Origin: a bacterium
Lineage (GTDB): Bacteria; Actinomycetota; Acidimicrobiia; Acidimicrobiales; Ilumatobacteraceae
Assembly: GCA_029978815.1 (NCBI GenBank)
Contig: JAPOIQ010000086.1
Span: 1 to 5,790, forward strand
Direction of reading: 5' to 3'
Length of the DNA: 5,790 nt
Positions 1 to 5,790 of the stretch are shown here, in pieces. A program made the translations under genes and the position numbers. Within the stretch, counting starts at the first letter, position 1. Each line of letters opens with the position of its first letter. Under the pieces are notes generated by a model. The model ran no database searches and had not been told where the DNA came from. It worked only from the letters and a program-made list of their open reading frames with translations.

Positions 1-837
1 GCAGCATCATCACGAGTGGCATTCATCAACACCGGATTCCTTGACCGAACTGGCGACGAGATCCACACATCAATGCTTGCCGGACCAATGGTTCGGAAGG
101 CTGACATGAAATCCAAAGAATGGATCTCGGCCTACGAAGACAACAACGTCGACGTCGGCCTCGTATGTGGCCTCATCGGACGCGCCCAAATTGGAAAAGG
201 AATGTGGGCGGCGCCCGACCTCATGGCCGACATGCTCGAAACCAAGGTGAACCACCCGACGGCGGGTGCATCGTGCGCCTGGGTTCCATCGCCCACCGCC
301 GCAACCCTGCATGCCATCCATTACCACCGCGTCGATGTGGCCGAGCAGCAACGCATCATCGCCAACGACCCCGCACGCGGACACTCGCGCCTAGAAGAAT
401 TGTTGTCGATCCCAGTTGAAGAAAACCCCTCGTGGACCGACGACGACATTCAGGCTGAGCTCGACAACAACGCTCAAGGCATCCTCGGATATGTCGTCCG
501 CTGGGTTGACCAAGGTGTCGGGTGCTCGAAGGTGCCCGACATCAACGACGTCGGACTCATGGAAGACCGCGCAACCTGCCGAATCTCATCGCAACACATG
601 GCGAACTGGCTCACACATGGCATCGTCGATGAAGCACGGATTCGCAGCACCTTCACCAAGATGGCCGCGGTCGTTGACCAGCAAAACCAAGACGACGACG
701 CGTACACACCTCTCACCTCGGGCTCAACAGCGCTTAGAGCTGCGCTCGACCTCGTACTGTCAGGAACTGAACAACCTTCCGGGTACACCGAGCCAATCCT
801 TCATGCCCGCCGACTCGAGGTAAAGGCAACACCATGA
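1..837 (+). CDS. glcB: Malate synthase G, C-terminal part (5' end outside window)
   Basis: Condenses glyoxylate with acetyl-CoA to malate and CoA in the cytoplasm, the second step of glycolate use. The reading frame is open from base 1, giving 278 residues. Compared from memory with the 723-residue E. coli enzyme, about 445 residues are missing upstream. The GTG at 16 is an internal valine, not a start. Seen in the sequence: the [14 protein letters not shown] motif at once, whose first Asp (bases 43-45) should match the Mg-binding Asp455 of E. coli; GKGMW; the [12 protein letters not shown] motif; [18 protein letters not shown]; and [12 protein letters not shown], whose Asp (565-567) matches the catalytic base Asp631. 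The protein ends in the usual [14 protein letters not shown] tail, so the C terminus is complete. The length and these motifs exclude the shorter isoform A (AceB). The stop overlaps the next start (ATGA). Identification is very secure. Confidence 0.97.
   Translation, partial: AASSRVAFINTGFLDRTGDEIHTSMLAGPMVRKADMKSKEWISAYEDNNVDVGLVCGLIGRAQIGKGMWAAPDLMADMLETKVNHPTAGASCAWVPSPTAATLHAIHYHRVDVAEQQRIIANDPARGHSRLEELLSIPVEENPSWTDDDIQAELDNNAQGILGYVVRWVDQGVGCSKVPDINDVGLMEDRATCRISSQHMANWLTHGIVDEARIRSTFTKMAAVVDQQNQDDDAYTPLTSGSTALRAALDLVLSGTEQPSGYTEPILHARRLEVKATP
822..826 (+). promoter_or_regulatory. Shine-Dalgarno sequence of glcG
   Basis: AAAGG lies 7 bases before the ATG at 834, inside the last codons of glcB. 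It supports ATG 834 as the glcG start and shows that glcG can load ribosomes itself as well as through the ATGA overlap. Confidence 0.6.
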
Positions 838-1268
838 CCACCTACCAGCCATCAATCTCACTCGCAGCTGCACAGCAGATCATTTCTACGGCGTTGCAGC
901 ACGGCGTCGACAACAACATGAATCCTCTCGTCGTGCTTGTCATCGACGCAGGGGGTGCACCAGTTGCATACGAACGCTCAGACGGCTCGCCACCGGGACG
1001 ATTTGATATCGCTCTCGGAAAAGCGAACGGCGCACTCCAAATGGGCGTGAACTCGAAGCGACTCGGTGAAATGGCCATTGAACGACCGCACTTCATTAAC
1101 GGGGTGGCCGGATCACTCAAAGGACCACTCGTTCCAGTCGCTGGGGGTGTGCTCATCACTGACAACGGCATTGTCATCGGAGCCGTTGGGGTGTCCGGCG
1201 ATACATCTGACAATGACGAAGCAGCAGCATGCGCCGGAATTACCGCAACCGGGTTTGGGCATCCGTGA
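834..1268 (+). CDS. glcG: GlcG/HbpS-family protein (DUF336)
   Basis: A 144-residue soluble protein of the GlcG/HbpS family. Members include the GlcG protein of the E. coli glc operon, of unproven biochemical role, and the haem-binding HbpS of Streptomyces. Visible family features are the strand-rich [18 protein letters not shown] segment (residues 34-51), the [12 protein letters not shown] helix region, PVAGGVLI (101-108) and the hallmark [17 protein letters not shown] near the C terminus (116-132). No signal peptide or membrane segment is visible, so it is probably cytoplasmic, unlike secreted HbpS. Length is close to E. coli GlcG (about 134). The start ATG overlaps the glcB stop and has its own Shine-Dalgarno sequence. 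It sits between the malate synthase and glycolate dehydrogenase genes, which argues for a role tied to glycolate oxidation (assembly, cofactor handling or glyoxylate handling). That role is inference; family membership is secure. Confidence 0.9.
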   Translation: MTTYQPSISLAAAQQIISTALQHGVDNNMNPLVVLVIDAGGAPVAYERSDGSPPGRFDIALGKANGALQMGVNSKRLGEMAIERPHFINGVAGSLKGPLVPVAGGVLITDNGIVIGAVGVSGDTSDNDEAAACAGITATGFGHP

Positions 1269-2704
1269 CCTCTCGCGACAACGCTCTTCTTGCCGATCTT
1301 CAACGCGTACTGGGTGACCGCGTTCGCGCCGACAGCGCCGAGCGTGCACTGCTCCGACGAGATGCCTCCGTGTTCGAGGGTGGAGATGCTGGGCCGACCT
1401 GTCTCTGCGAGACAACCGAGGAAGTGCAGCAAGTCGTCCGCATCGCTCTTGCGCACGGCCGCGCAGTAGTCCCTCGAGGAGCGGGGACCGGTCTCGCTGG
1501 CGGCGCGATTCCGCTTGGGGCTCCGGTTGTCATCTCGCTCTCACGAATGAACCGCATCGTTGACGTCGACACCGAATCGCGGATTGCATGGGTAGAGCCC
1601 GGTGTCGTCAACCTCGACCTCACGAAACATCTCACTCCGCTCGGCTATCACTTTGCACCAGACCCGTCGAGTCAACAGGTCTGCACGATCGGCGGAAACG
1701 TGGGCAACAACTCTGGCGGCCCTCACTGCCTGGCATATGGCGTCACCAATGCGCACATCCTCGCGATCGAAGTCGTGCTCGCCGATGGTGAGATCGTCAC
1801 CCTCGGTGGGCTCGATGCCGAACCCTCCGGTTATGACCTGCGAGGAGTATTCGTGGGTGGAGAAGGCATGCTCGGAATTACCACGAAGGTCGCTGTGCGG
1901 ATTACCCCGAACCCGCCGGCAGTCAGAACGCTGCTGCTGTCGTTCGATACCCCGCGTGATGCGGCGGCAACGGTGAGTGCAGTCATTGCTGCCGGCATCG
2001 TTCCAGCAGCAATGGAAGTGATGGATCAACGCATCACGATCGCCGTCGAGAATTACGTCAACGTTGGCTACCCCCGGGACGCCGGTGCCGTATTGCTCGC
2101 AGAGGTCGATGGACTACCCGACGGCGTCGAGATCGATGCTCAACGCATTTCCGATATCGGACGTGCGCACGGTGCAACCGATGTTCGACAGGCTCAATCA
2201 GACGAAGAACGCATGTTGCTATGGAAGGGGCGAAAAACCGCTTTCGGTGCCGTGGCTCAAATCGCTCCGAACTACTACCTCCATGACACCGTCGTGCCCC
2301 GATCGAAGCTGGCTGACACCCTCGAAGAGGTGTACCGAATCGCCGATGAACACGACCTCGCAGTTGTGAACGTGTTCCACGCAGGAGACGGCAACCTTCA
2401 TCCACTTCTCCTCTTTAACGGCCAAGAGCCGGGCATCTACGATCGCGTTCACGCAGCAGGAGCAAAGATCGTTGAGGCTTCGCTTGCCGCGGGAGGGGTT
2501 CTTTCTGGAGAGCATGGAATCGGTGTCGAGAAACAGCCGTATATGCGTCAGATGTTTTCTGACGATGACCTCGACCATCAAGAGCGTCTTCGGCATGCGT
2601 TCGACCCTGCATGTAGATCGAACCCGGGCAAAGTGATTCCGGTTGGACACTCCTGCGCTGACATTCAGTCGCTACGGGCAACCCCTGAAGGTGTGTGGGG
2701 ATGA
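1265..2704 (+). CDS. glcD: Glycolate dehydrogenase (oxidase) FAD subunit GlcD
   Basis: FAD-linked catalytic subunit that oxidises glycolate to glyoxylate in the GlcDEF complex, probably at the inner face of the membrane. From the GTG at 1265 it is 479 residues, close to E. coli GlcD (about 499). The N-terminal FAD_binding_4 domain shows PRGAGTGLAGGA (residues 70-81), the phosphate-binding CTIGGNVGNNSGG (140-152) and GYDLRGVFVGGEGMLGI (189-205). The C-terminal FAD-oxidase domain shows LHDTVVPRSK, HAGDGNLHP (372-380) and SGEHGIG (414-420), and a NPGKVIP end motif. GTG 1265 is chosen because it forms a GTGA overlap with the glcG stop, like the other junctions. ATG 1229 would add 12 Arg/Asn-rich residues and overlap glcG by 40 bases. 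There is no clear Shine-Dalgarno sequence, so initiation probably depends on coupling. A D-lactate or D-2-hydroxyglutarate dehydrogenase is the alternative from sequence alone; the glcE, glcF and glcB neighbours settle on glycolate. Confidence 0.95.
   Translation: MTSRDNALLADLQRVLGDRVRADSAERALLRRDASVFEGGDAGPTCLCETTEEVQQVVRIALAHGRAVVPRGAGTGLAGGAIPLGAPVVISLSRMNRIVDVDTESRIAWVEPGVVNLDLTKHLTPLGYHFAPDPSSQQVCTIGGNVGNNSGGPHCLAYGVTNAHILAIEVVLADGEIVTLGGLDAEPSGYDLRGVFVGGEGMLGITTKVAVRITPNPPAVRTLLLSFDTPRDAAATVSAVIAAGIVPAAMEVMDQRITIAVENYVNVGYPRDAGAVLLAEVDGLPDGVEIDAQRISDIGRAHGATDVRQAQSDEERMLLWKGRKTAFGAVAQIAPNYYLHDTVVPRSKLADTLEEVYRIADEHDLAVVNVFHAGDGNLHPLLLFNGQEPGIYDRVHAAGAKIVEASLAAGGVLSGEHGIGVEKQPYMRQMFSDDDLDHQERLRHAFDPACRSNPGKVIPVGHSCADIQSLRATPEGVWG
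2687..2691 (+). promoter_or_regulatory. Shine-Dalgarno-like sequence of glcE
   Basis: GAAGG lies 9 bases before ATG 2701 but only 3 bases before the in-frame GTG at 2695. The spacing favours ATG 2701 as the glcE start, which also gives an ATGA overlap with glcD. Confidence 0.45.
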
Positions 2705-3579
2705 ACGAGTTCGCCGAACTTGTTGGTAGCGAAGGCCCTGTCACTGTCGTTGGCGGAAAAACCCGGTGGCATGTCGGTGGCGCGGTGCATCCTGATGCCC
2801 GCGAAGTTCGTGCGCCGTCGGGTGTCGTGTCATATGACCCTGCCGAAATGACGGTCACTGTGAGGGCCGGCACAACTACTGCCGAACTCACGAACGTGCT
2901 TGCCGAGGCGGGCCAGCGCTGTGCTCTCCCAGAACGCGGTGGAACGGTCGGCGGATCTATCGCCGTTGGCGAGCATCACCTTGAGGTTCTTGGCAGGGGT
3001 TGGCTCACCACGTCAGTTCTCCAAGTGACATATGTAAGTGCCGAAGGAAAAATTGTGCGAGGCGGCGGCCCGACAGTGAAGAACGTCTCTGGGTTCGACC
3101 TCCCACGACTTATCGTCGGGTCACTCGGAACACTTGGGCTTCTCGGCGAGGTCATTCTTCGAACGAATCCGATACCGCCGAAGTCTCAGTGGCTCGAAAG
3201 TCACGATGCCGACCCTTTTCAGGTGACGTCGCAGGTGCTTCGACCCTCGGCCGTGCTGTGGAACGGTTCATCAACACGGGTGCTCCTCGAAGGGCATGAT
3301 CCCGATGTCGCCTCCTCACACCGAGCGCTCTCAACCATCGGATCCTGGACCGAGGTCGATGGTGGCTTCGAACTCCCTCCATATCGCTGGTCGCTCACCC
3401 CCGCTGACCTCAAACAATGCACCGGCGATTTCATTGCTTCAATCGCGGTTGGGACGGTGTGGCGCAACGAACCTCAGCCACCGCGTCCGCTGTCGCAAAG
3501 CGTCATCGATATTTCGACGCGGCTGAAAACAAATTTCGACCCAACCGGAAGACTCAACCCCGGAAGAAGTGTGTTCTGA
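2701..3579 (+). CDS. glcE: Glycolate dehydrogenase FAD-binding subunit GlcE (compact form)
   Basis: Second FAD-binding subunit of the glycolate dehydrogenase, homologous to the N-terminal half of GlcD and needed for activity in E. coli. The ATG start gives 292 residues; E. coli GlcE is about 350. Visible from the FAD_binding_4 fold: VVGGKTRWHVGG (about 18-28), VSYDPAEMTVTVRAGT (about 44-58), GGTVGGSIA (80-88) and, as the strongest signature, TVKNVSGFDLPRLIVGSLG followed by TLGLLGEV (about 125-151). The C terminus FDPTGRLNPGRSVF is the family end motif. The part between the FAD domain and this end is about 60 residues shorter than in E. coli, with no sign of a frameshift, so it looks like a compact lineage-specific form and not a broken gene. 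The start overlaps the glcD stop (ATGA). GTG 2695, two codons earlier, is a less likely start. Confidence 0.9.
   Translation: MNEFAELVGSEGPVTVVGGKTRWHVGGAVHPDAREVRAPSGVVSYDPAEMTVTVRAGTTTAELTNVLAEAGQRCALPERGGTVGGSIAVGEHHLEVLGRGWLTTSVLQVTYVSAEGKIVRGGGPTVKNVSGFDLPRLIVGSLGTLGLLGEVILRTNPIPPKSQWLESHDADPFQVTSQVLRPSAVLWNGSSTRVLLEGHDPDVASSHRALSTIGSWTEVDGGFELPPYRWSLTPADLKQCTGDFIASIAVGTVWRNEPQPPRPLSQSVIDISTRLKTNFDPTGRLNPGRSVF
3562..3569 (+). promoter_or_regulatory. Shine-Dalgarno sequence of glcF
   Basis: GGAAGAAG lies 9 bases before ATG 3579. This purine-rich site decides the glcF start against the upstream in-frame ATG at 3417, which lies deep inside glcE. Confidence 0.6.
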
Positions 3580-4691
3580 TGGACCTAGGAATAGACCCTG
3601 ATCGACTTGGCACCTGCGTCCAATGTGGGCTGTGCCTCTCTTCGTGTCCGACCTACCGCGTGACGGGAGATGAAACGTTCTCGCCGCGAGGACGCATCGC
3701 TCTCATGCGTCAAGTCCAGCTGCACGATGCCCCGCTCACCCCTGAGGTCACGGAGGCCTTTGACACGTGTATTCAGTGCCTTGGCTGCGAACCGGCATGC
3801 CCATCGGTTGTGCCATACGGGCACTTCATTGAAGCAACACGTACCGCTCTCACCGAACACCGTGGATCACGAAAGAGAGCGATTGCACTGTGGCCGCTCA
3901 CCAAACCCCGTTTGCTGCGGCTCGGGTCGACACTCCTCGCTATCGCGCAACGCCTGCGGCTCGTGCCAGCACGACTTGGATTACCTCGGCGACTTCCTCT
4001 TCGCCAACCACCACATCGAACCTCAGGAACCGACGTATATCTCTTCACCGGGTGTGTGATGGACGTCTGGCAACGTGAAGTTCACTTCGCGACGCAGCGG
4101 GTCCTCGAAGCGGCTGGCTTCGGCGTGACACCGACCGGCGACTCTGCGGGCTGCTGCGGAGCACTGCACACTCACGCCGGGCTGGCGGCAGATGGCGAGC
4201 GGCTCACCGAACGCGTCGACGCTGCACTCGACCTCAACATTCCGATCGTCGTGAATTCGGCGGGATGTGGTGCCCACCTCAAACAACATTCGTCTCACCA
4301 GATCTTCGACGCACAAGAATTTCTCGCTGAGCATCTCGACCGCCTTCCTGATGTCACCCCTCTCGACCTGACGGTCGCGATTCAAGACCCGTGCCACTTG
4401 CGACACGTACAACGAGCACATCTGCCGACACGAACACTGTTGAAAAAGTTTGTTCGAAATGTCACCGAGCTCGACGATGATGGTTTGTGTTGTGGGGCCG
4501 GCGGGGCGTACTCGGTGTTGCAGCCAGACATGTCACAACAAGTACGTGATCGAAAAGTCGCATCGATTGAACGAAGTAACCCAGATCTCGTTGCAAGTGC
4601 AAACCCTGGCTGCTCGATGCATCTTGCAGCTGCGGGAGTTGCGATCGATCACCCAATGGTGATTATCGATAACGCTCTCACCAGGCGCTAA
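3579..4691 (+). CDS. glcF: Glycolate dehydrogenase iron-sulfur subunit GlcF
   Basis: Iron-sulfur subunit that passes electrons from the GlcD/GlcE flavins to the quinone pool at the membrane. From ATG 3579 it has 370 residues (E. coli about 407). Two ferredoxin-type 4Fe-4S motifs are intact: CVQCGLCLSSCP (Cys13, 16, 19, 23) and CIQCLGCEPACP (Cys64, 67, 70, 74). Two CCG domains follow: Cys159, Cys192-Cys193-Gly and Cys230, then Cys272, Cys304-Cys305-Gly and Cys345 (NPGCSMHL). All expected cysteines are present. An Arg/Leu-rich linker (about residues 98-146) joins the halves. No transmembrane helix is evident. The frame stays open upstream to 3417, but that 54-residue extension would lie entirely inside glcE and lacks family similarity. 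ATG 3579 gives a TGATG overlap with the glcE stop and has a good Shine-Dalgarno sequence. Related CCG proteins include LutA and GlpC; gene context points to GlcF. Confidence 0.95.
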   Translation: MDLGIDPDRLGTCVQCGLCLSSCPTYRVTGDETFSPRGRIALMRQVQLHDAPLTPEVTEAFDTCIQCLGCEPACPSVVPYGHFIEATRTALTEHRGSRKRAIALWPLTKPRLLRLGSTLLAIAQRLRLVPARLGLPRRLPLRQPPHRTSGTDVYLFTGCVMDVWQREVHFATQRVLEAAGFGVTPTGDSAGCCGALHTHAGLAADGERLTERVDAALDLNIPIVVNSAGCGAHLKQHSSHQIFDAQEFLAEHLDRLPDVTPLDLTVAIQDPCHLRHVQRAHLPTRTLLKKFVRNVTELDDDGLCCGAGGAYSVLQPDMSQQVRDRKVASIERSNPDLVASANPGCSMHLAAAGVAIDHPMVIIDNALTRR

Positions 4692-4736
4692 CCAGCGTCG
4701 CTCCCCCGGGTCGTTGTACATAGCAGCGTGCCTGCG

Positions 4737-4750
4737 TTCACCGAAGTGAA
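4737..4750. repeat. Short perfect inverted repeat, possible operator
   Basis: TTCAC-CGAA-GTGAA is a perfect 5-bp inverted repeat with a 4-base centre. The flanking bases do not extend the symmetry. It lies just upstream of, and overlaps, the possible -35 region of the next gene, where a repressor site would be expected. It could instead form a weak RNA hairpin, but no T-run follows, so it is a poor terminator. I cannot assign a regulator; a chance repeat of this size is possible. Confidence 0.35.
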
Positions 4751-4767
4751 GCTTGCGCCACTACGGT
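4737..4767 (+). promoter_or_regulatory. Candidate promoter giving a leaderless acuI-like mRNA
   Basis: TACGGT (4762-4767) fits the actinobacterial TANNNT -10 consensus and ends 7 bases before ATG 4775, so transcription would begin at or next to the A of the start codon. A TTCACC hexamer (4737-4742) may be a weak -35 box with a 19-base spacer. The 20 bases before the ATG contain no Shine-Dalgarno sequence, which fits a leaderless transcript. This is a pattern match only; the -35 element is weak. Confidence 0.5.
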
Positions 4768-4774
4768 CAGACGT

Positions 4775-5764
4775 ATGACAACGTTCCGTGCTTTTCGTGC
4801 AGATACATCAGGTGACGCCGTCGACAGAGGTGTCGTCGAGATGTCAACCGACGACCTTGCCGGGGATGGCGCTCTCGTCGAAGTTCACTGGTCGAGCGTC
4901 AACTACAAAGATGGCCTCGCTTCAACACCAACCGGCAAAGTTGCTCGATTCAGCCCAATGGTTCCCGGAGTTGACCTCGCCGGGGTGCTTCTCGAAGACG
5001 CTGGCGACATCGCCGCCGGAACTGAAATCATCGTTCACGGCTACGACCTCGGTGTGAACCGTCATGGTGGATTCGCTCAGTTCGCAACCGTTCCACACGA
5101 ATGGATCGTTCCTCTACCAGCGGGACTTTCAACCCGCGAGGCAATGGTGCTCGGCACCGCGGGGTATACCGCAGCACTCTCGGTCATCGCGCTTCTTGAT
5201 CACGGGCTTTCACCCTCCGACGGAAAGATCCTCGTCACGGGAGCCACAGGAGGCGTCGGCTCAACTGCGGTCAGCATGATGGCACGACTCGGCTACGACA
5301 TTGTTGCCTCAACCGGTAAGCCAGATGAGTCATCGTTCCTCACCGATCTCGGAGCAAGTGAGATCATCGACCGGTCGGTACTTGCCGAAGCCGGAAAACC
5401 CCTGCAGGGGATGCAATGGGCAGGCGCAATCGACTGTGTCGGTGGAGTACCACTCGCCAACGTTCTTGCCCAGACAAATTACGGCGGAGCGGTCGCCGCA
5501 AGCGGTCTCACCGCTGGTAATGGCCTTCCAACCACGGTGCTTCCGTTCATTCTTCGTGGAGTCACGTTGTACGGAATCGATTCAGTTCAGACCCCGCTCG
5601 AGCGGCGACGCGAAGTGTGGCAACGAATTGGTTCGGATCTAAAGCCGGCAGGACTCGACAACATCGGCCGCGATATCGGCCTTGACGATCTCGACGAGGT
5701 GCTTACCGGCATTCTTGAAGGCAAGGCAGTCGGTCGTGCCGTCGTCGACCTCAAGCGGAGCTGA
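4775..5764 (+). CDS. acuI: YhdH/AcuI-type MDR oxidoreductase, probable acrylyl-CoA reductase (NADPH)
   Basis: A 329-residue medium-chain dehydrogenase/reductase of the YhdH/YhfP/AcuI subfamily (E. coli YhdH about 324). Characterised AcuI enzymes reduce acrylyl-CoA to propionyl-CoA with NADPH in the cytoplasm, detoxifying acrylate from DMSP or finishing 3-hydroxypropionate breakdown. Visible: the GroES-like N-terminal part with VHWSSVNYKDGLA (37-49) and PMVPGVDLAG (61-70), then GTAGYTAA (127-134), the Rossmann nucleotide-binding loop VTGATGGVGSTAV (154-166), WAGAIDCVGG, NYGGAVAASGL (236-246) and LPTTVLPFILRGVTLYGIDS (251-270), all typical of this subfamily. No zinc-binding cysteine cluster is present, as expected. 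It starts 83 bases after glcF with its own candidate leaderless promoter, and the next gene begins one base after its stop. Family assignment is secure; the acrylyl-CoA substrate is inferred, and a general quinone or enone reductase is the alternative. Confidence 0.85.
   Translation: MTTFRAFRADTSGDAVDRGVVEMSTDDLAGDGALVEVHWSSVNYKDGLASTPTGKVARFSPMVPGVDLAGVLLEDAGDIAAGTEIIVHGYDLGVNRHGGFAQFATVPHEWIVPLPAGLSTREAMVLGTAGYTAALSVIALLDHGLSPSDGKILVTGATGGVGSTAVSMMARLGYDIVASTGKPDESSFLTDLGASEIIDRSVLAEAGKPLQGMQWAGAIDCVGGVPLANVLAQTNYGGAVAASGLTAGNGLPTTVLPFILRGVTLYGIDSVQTPLERRREVWQRIGSDLKPAGLDNIGRDIGLDDLDEVLTGILEGKAVGRAVVDLKRS
5756..5760 (+). promoter_or_regulatory. Shine-Dalgarno sequence of the last, partial gene
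   Basis: CGGAG lies 5 bases before ATG 5766, inside the final codons of the preceding reductase gene. It supports a real gene start at 5766 and shows that this genome uses Shine-Dalgarno initiation within operons, in contrast to the reductase gene itself. Confidence 0.55.
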
Positions 5765-5765
5765 C

Positions 5766-5790
5766 ATGAGTGAAAACGGATTCACAAAAC
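5766..5790 (+). CDS. Start of an unidentified gene, cut by the window end
   Basis: An ATG one base after the preceding stop, with a Shine-Dalgarno sequence 5 bases upstream, opens a frame reading MSENGFTK before the window ends. Eight residues are too few to name a family. The spacing implies cotranscription with the acuI-like gene, so its product may act in the same acyl-CoA or detoxification step. Confidence 0.5.

Noticed and set aside
16..18. GTG at 16 as the start of a short malate-synthase-like gene
   Set aside because: The frame is open to base 1 and the residues before it fit malate synthase G directly ahead of the [15 protein letters not shown] motif, so the gene is cut by the window edge.
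842..1456. Long open frame of 204 codons on the minus strand
   Set aside because: It lies wholly opposite glcG and the start of glcD, both confidently identified on the + strand, and its translation is low-complexity Ser/Pro/Thr-rich with no recognisable motif. GC-rich coding DNA often leaves the antisense frame open.
3417..3578. Upstream extension of glcF to ATG 3417
   Set aside because: These 54 codons overlap glcE in another frame and give a basic sequence unlike GlcF. The good Shine-Dalgarno site and overlapping ATG at 3579 explain the start better.
4715..4720. TGTACA palindrome as a regulator site
   Set aside because: A six-base palindrome is expected by chance at this length and the flanks add no symmetry.
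4692..4736. Possible intrinsic terminator after glcF
   Set aside because: CCCGGG (4705-4710) and the GCAG/CTGC pair (4723-4735) form only very short stems, and no T-run follows either. Termination, if any, would have to be Rho-dependent or lie elsewhere.
1..5790. A mobile, defence, CRISPR or otherwise undescribed system
   Set aside because: Every long frame is explained by a known metabolic family, no direct repeat arrays, transposase, integrase or tRNA-like segment is seen, and base composition is even across the window.

Overview
The window carries most of a glycolate-oxidation operon of a bacterial chromosome, followed by a separately promoted oxidoreductase gene. All genes are on the + strand and coding density is about 98%. 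The moderately high GC content, a GTG start, stop/start overlaps and one probable leaderless gene with a TANNNT -10 box fit an actinobacterium. The protein style resembles aquatic or soil Acidimicrobiia-like lineages, but this placement is an inference and not proven by any marker gene here.

Positions 1-4691 read, in order: the C-terminal part of malate synthase G (glcB, cut by the window start), a GlcG/HbpS-family small protein (glcG), and the three subunits of the FAD/iron-sulfur glycolate dehydrogenase: glcD (FAD catalytic), glcE (second FAD-binding subunit) and glcF (two 4Fe-4S ferredoxin motifs plus two CCG cysteine-rich domains). Each junction is a 1-4 base overlap (ATGA, GTGA, ATGA, TGATG), so the five genes look like one mRNA with coupled translation. 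Together GlcDEF would oxidise glycolate to glyoxylate and pass electrons to the respiratory chain. GlcB would then condense glyoxylate with acetyl-CoA to give malate. No glycolate permease, GlcC-type regulator or glyoxylate carboligase is visible; they may lie outside the window.

Positions 4692-4774 are the only real intergenic gap (83 bases). It holds a perfect 5-bp inverted repeat (TTCAC-CGAA-GTGAA) and a TACGGT -10-like box 7 bases before an ATG that has no Shine-Dalgarno sequence. The gene that follows (4775-5764) encodes a zinc-independent MDR-family reductase of the YhdH/AcuI (acrylyl-CoA reductase) type. One base after its stop, preceded by a good Shine-Dalgarno sequence, a further gene begins and is cut off after eight codons.

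I see no sign of a mobile element, CRISPR array, RNA gene or undescribed system. The region looks like ordinary core carbon metabolism. Its points of interest are the gene order, the compact GlcE, the tight translational coupling and the putative leaderless promoter with an overlapping operator-like repeat.
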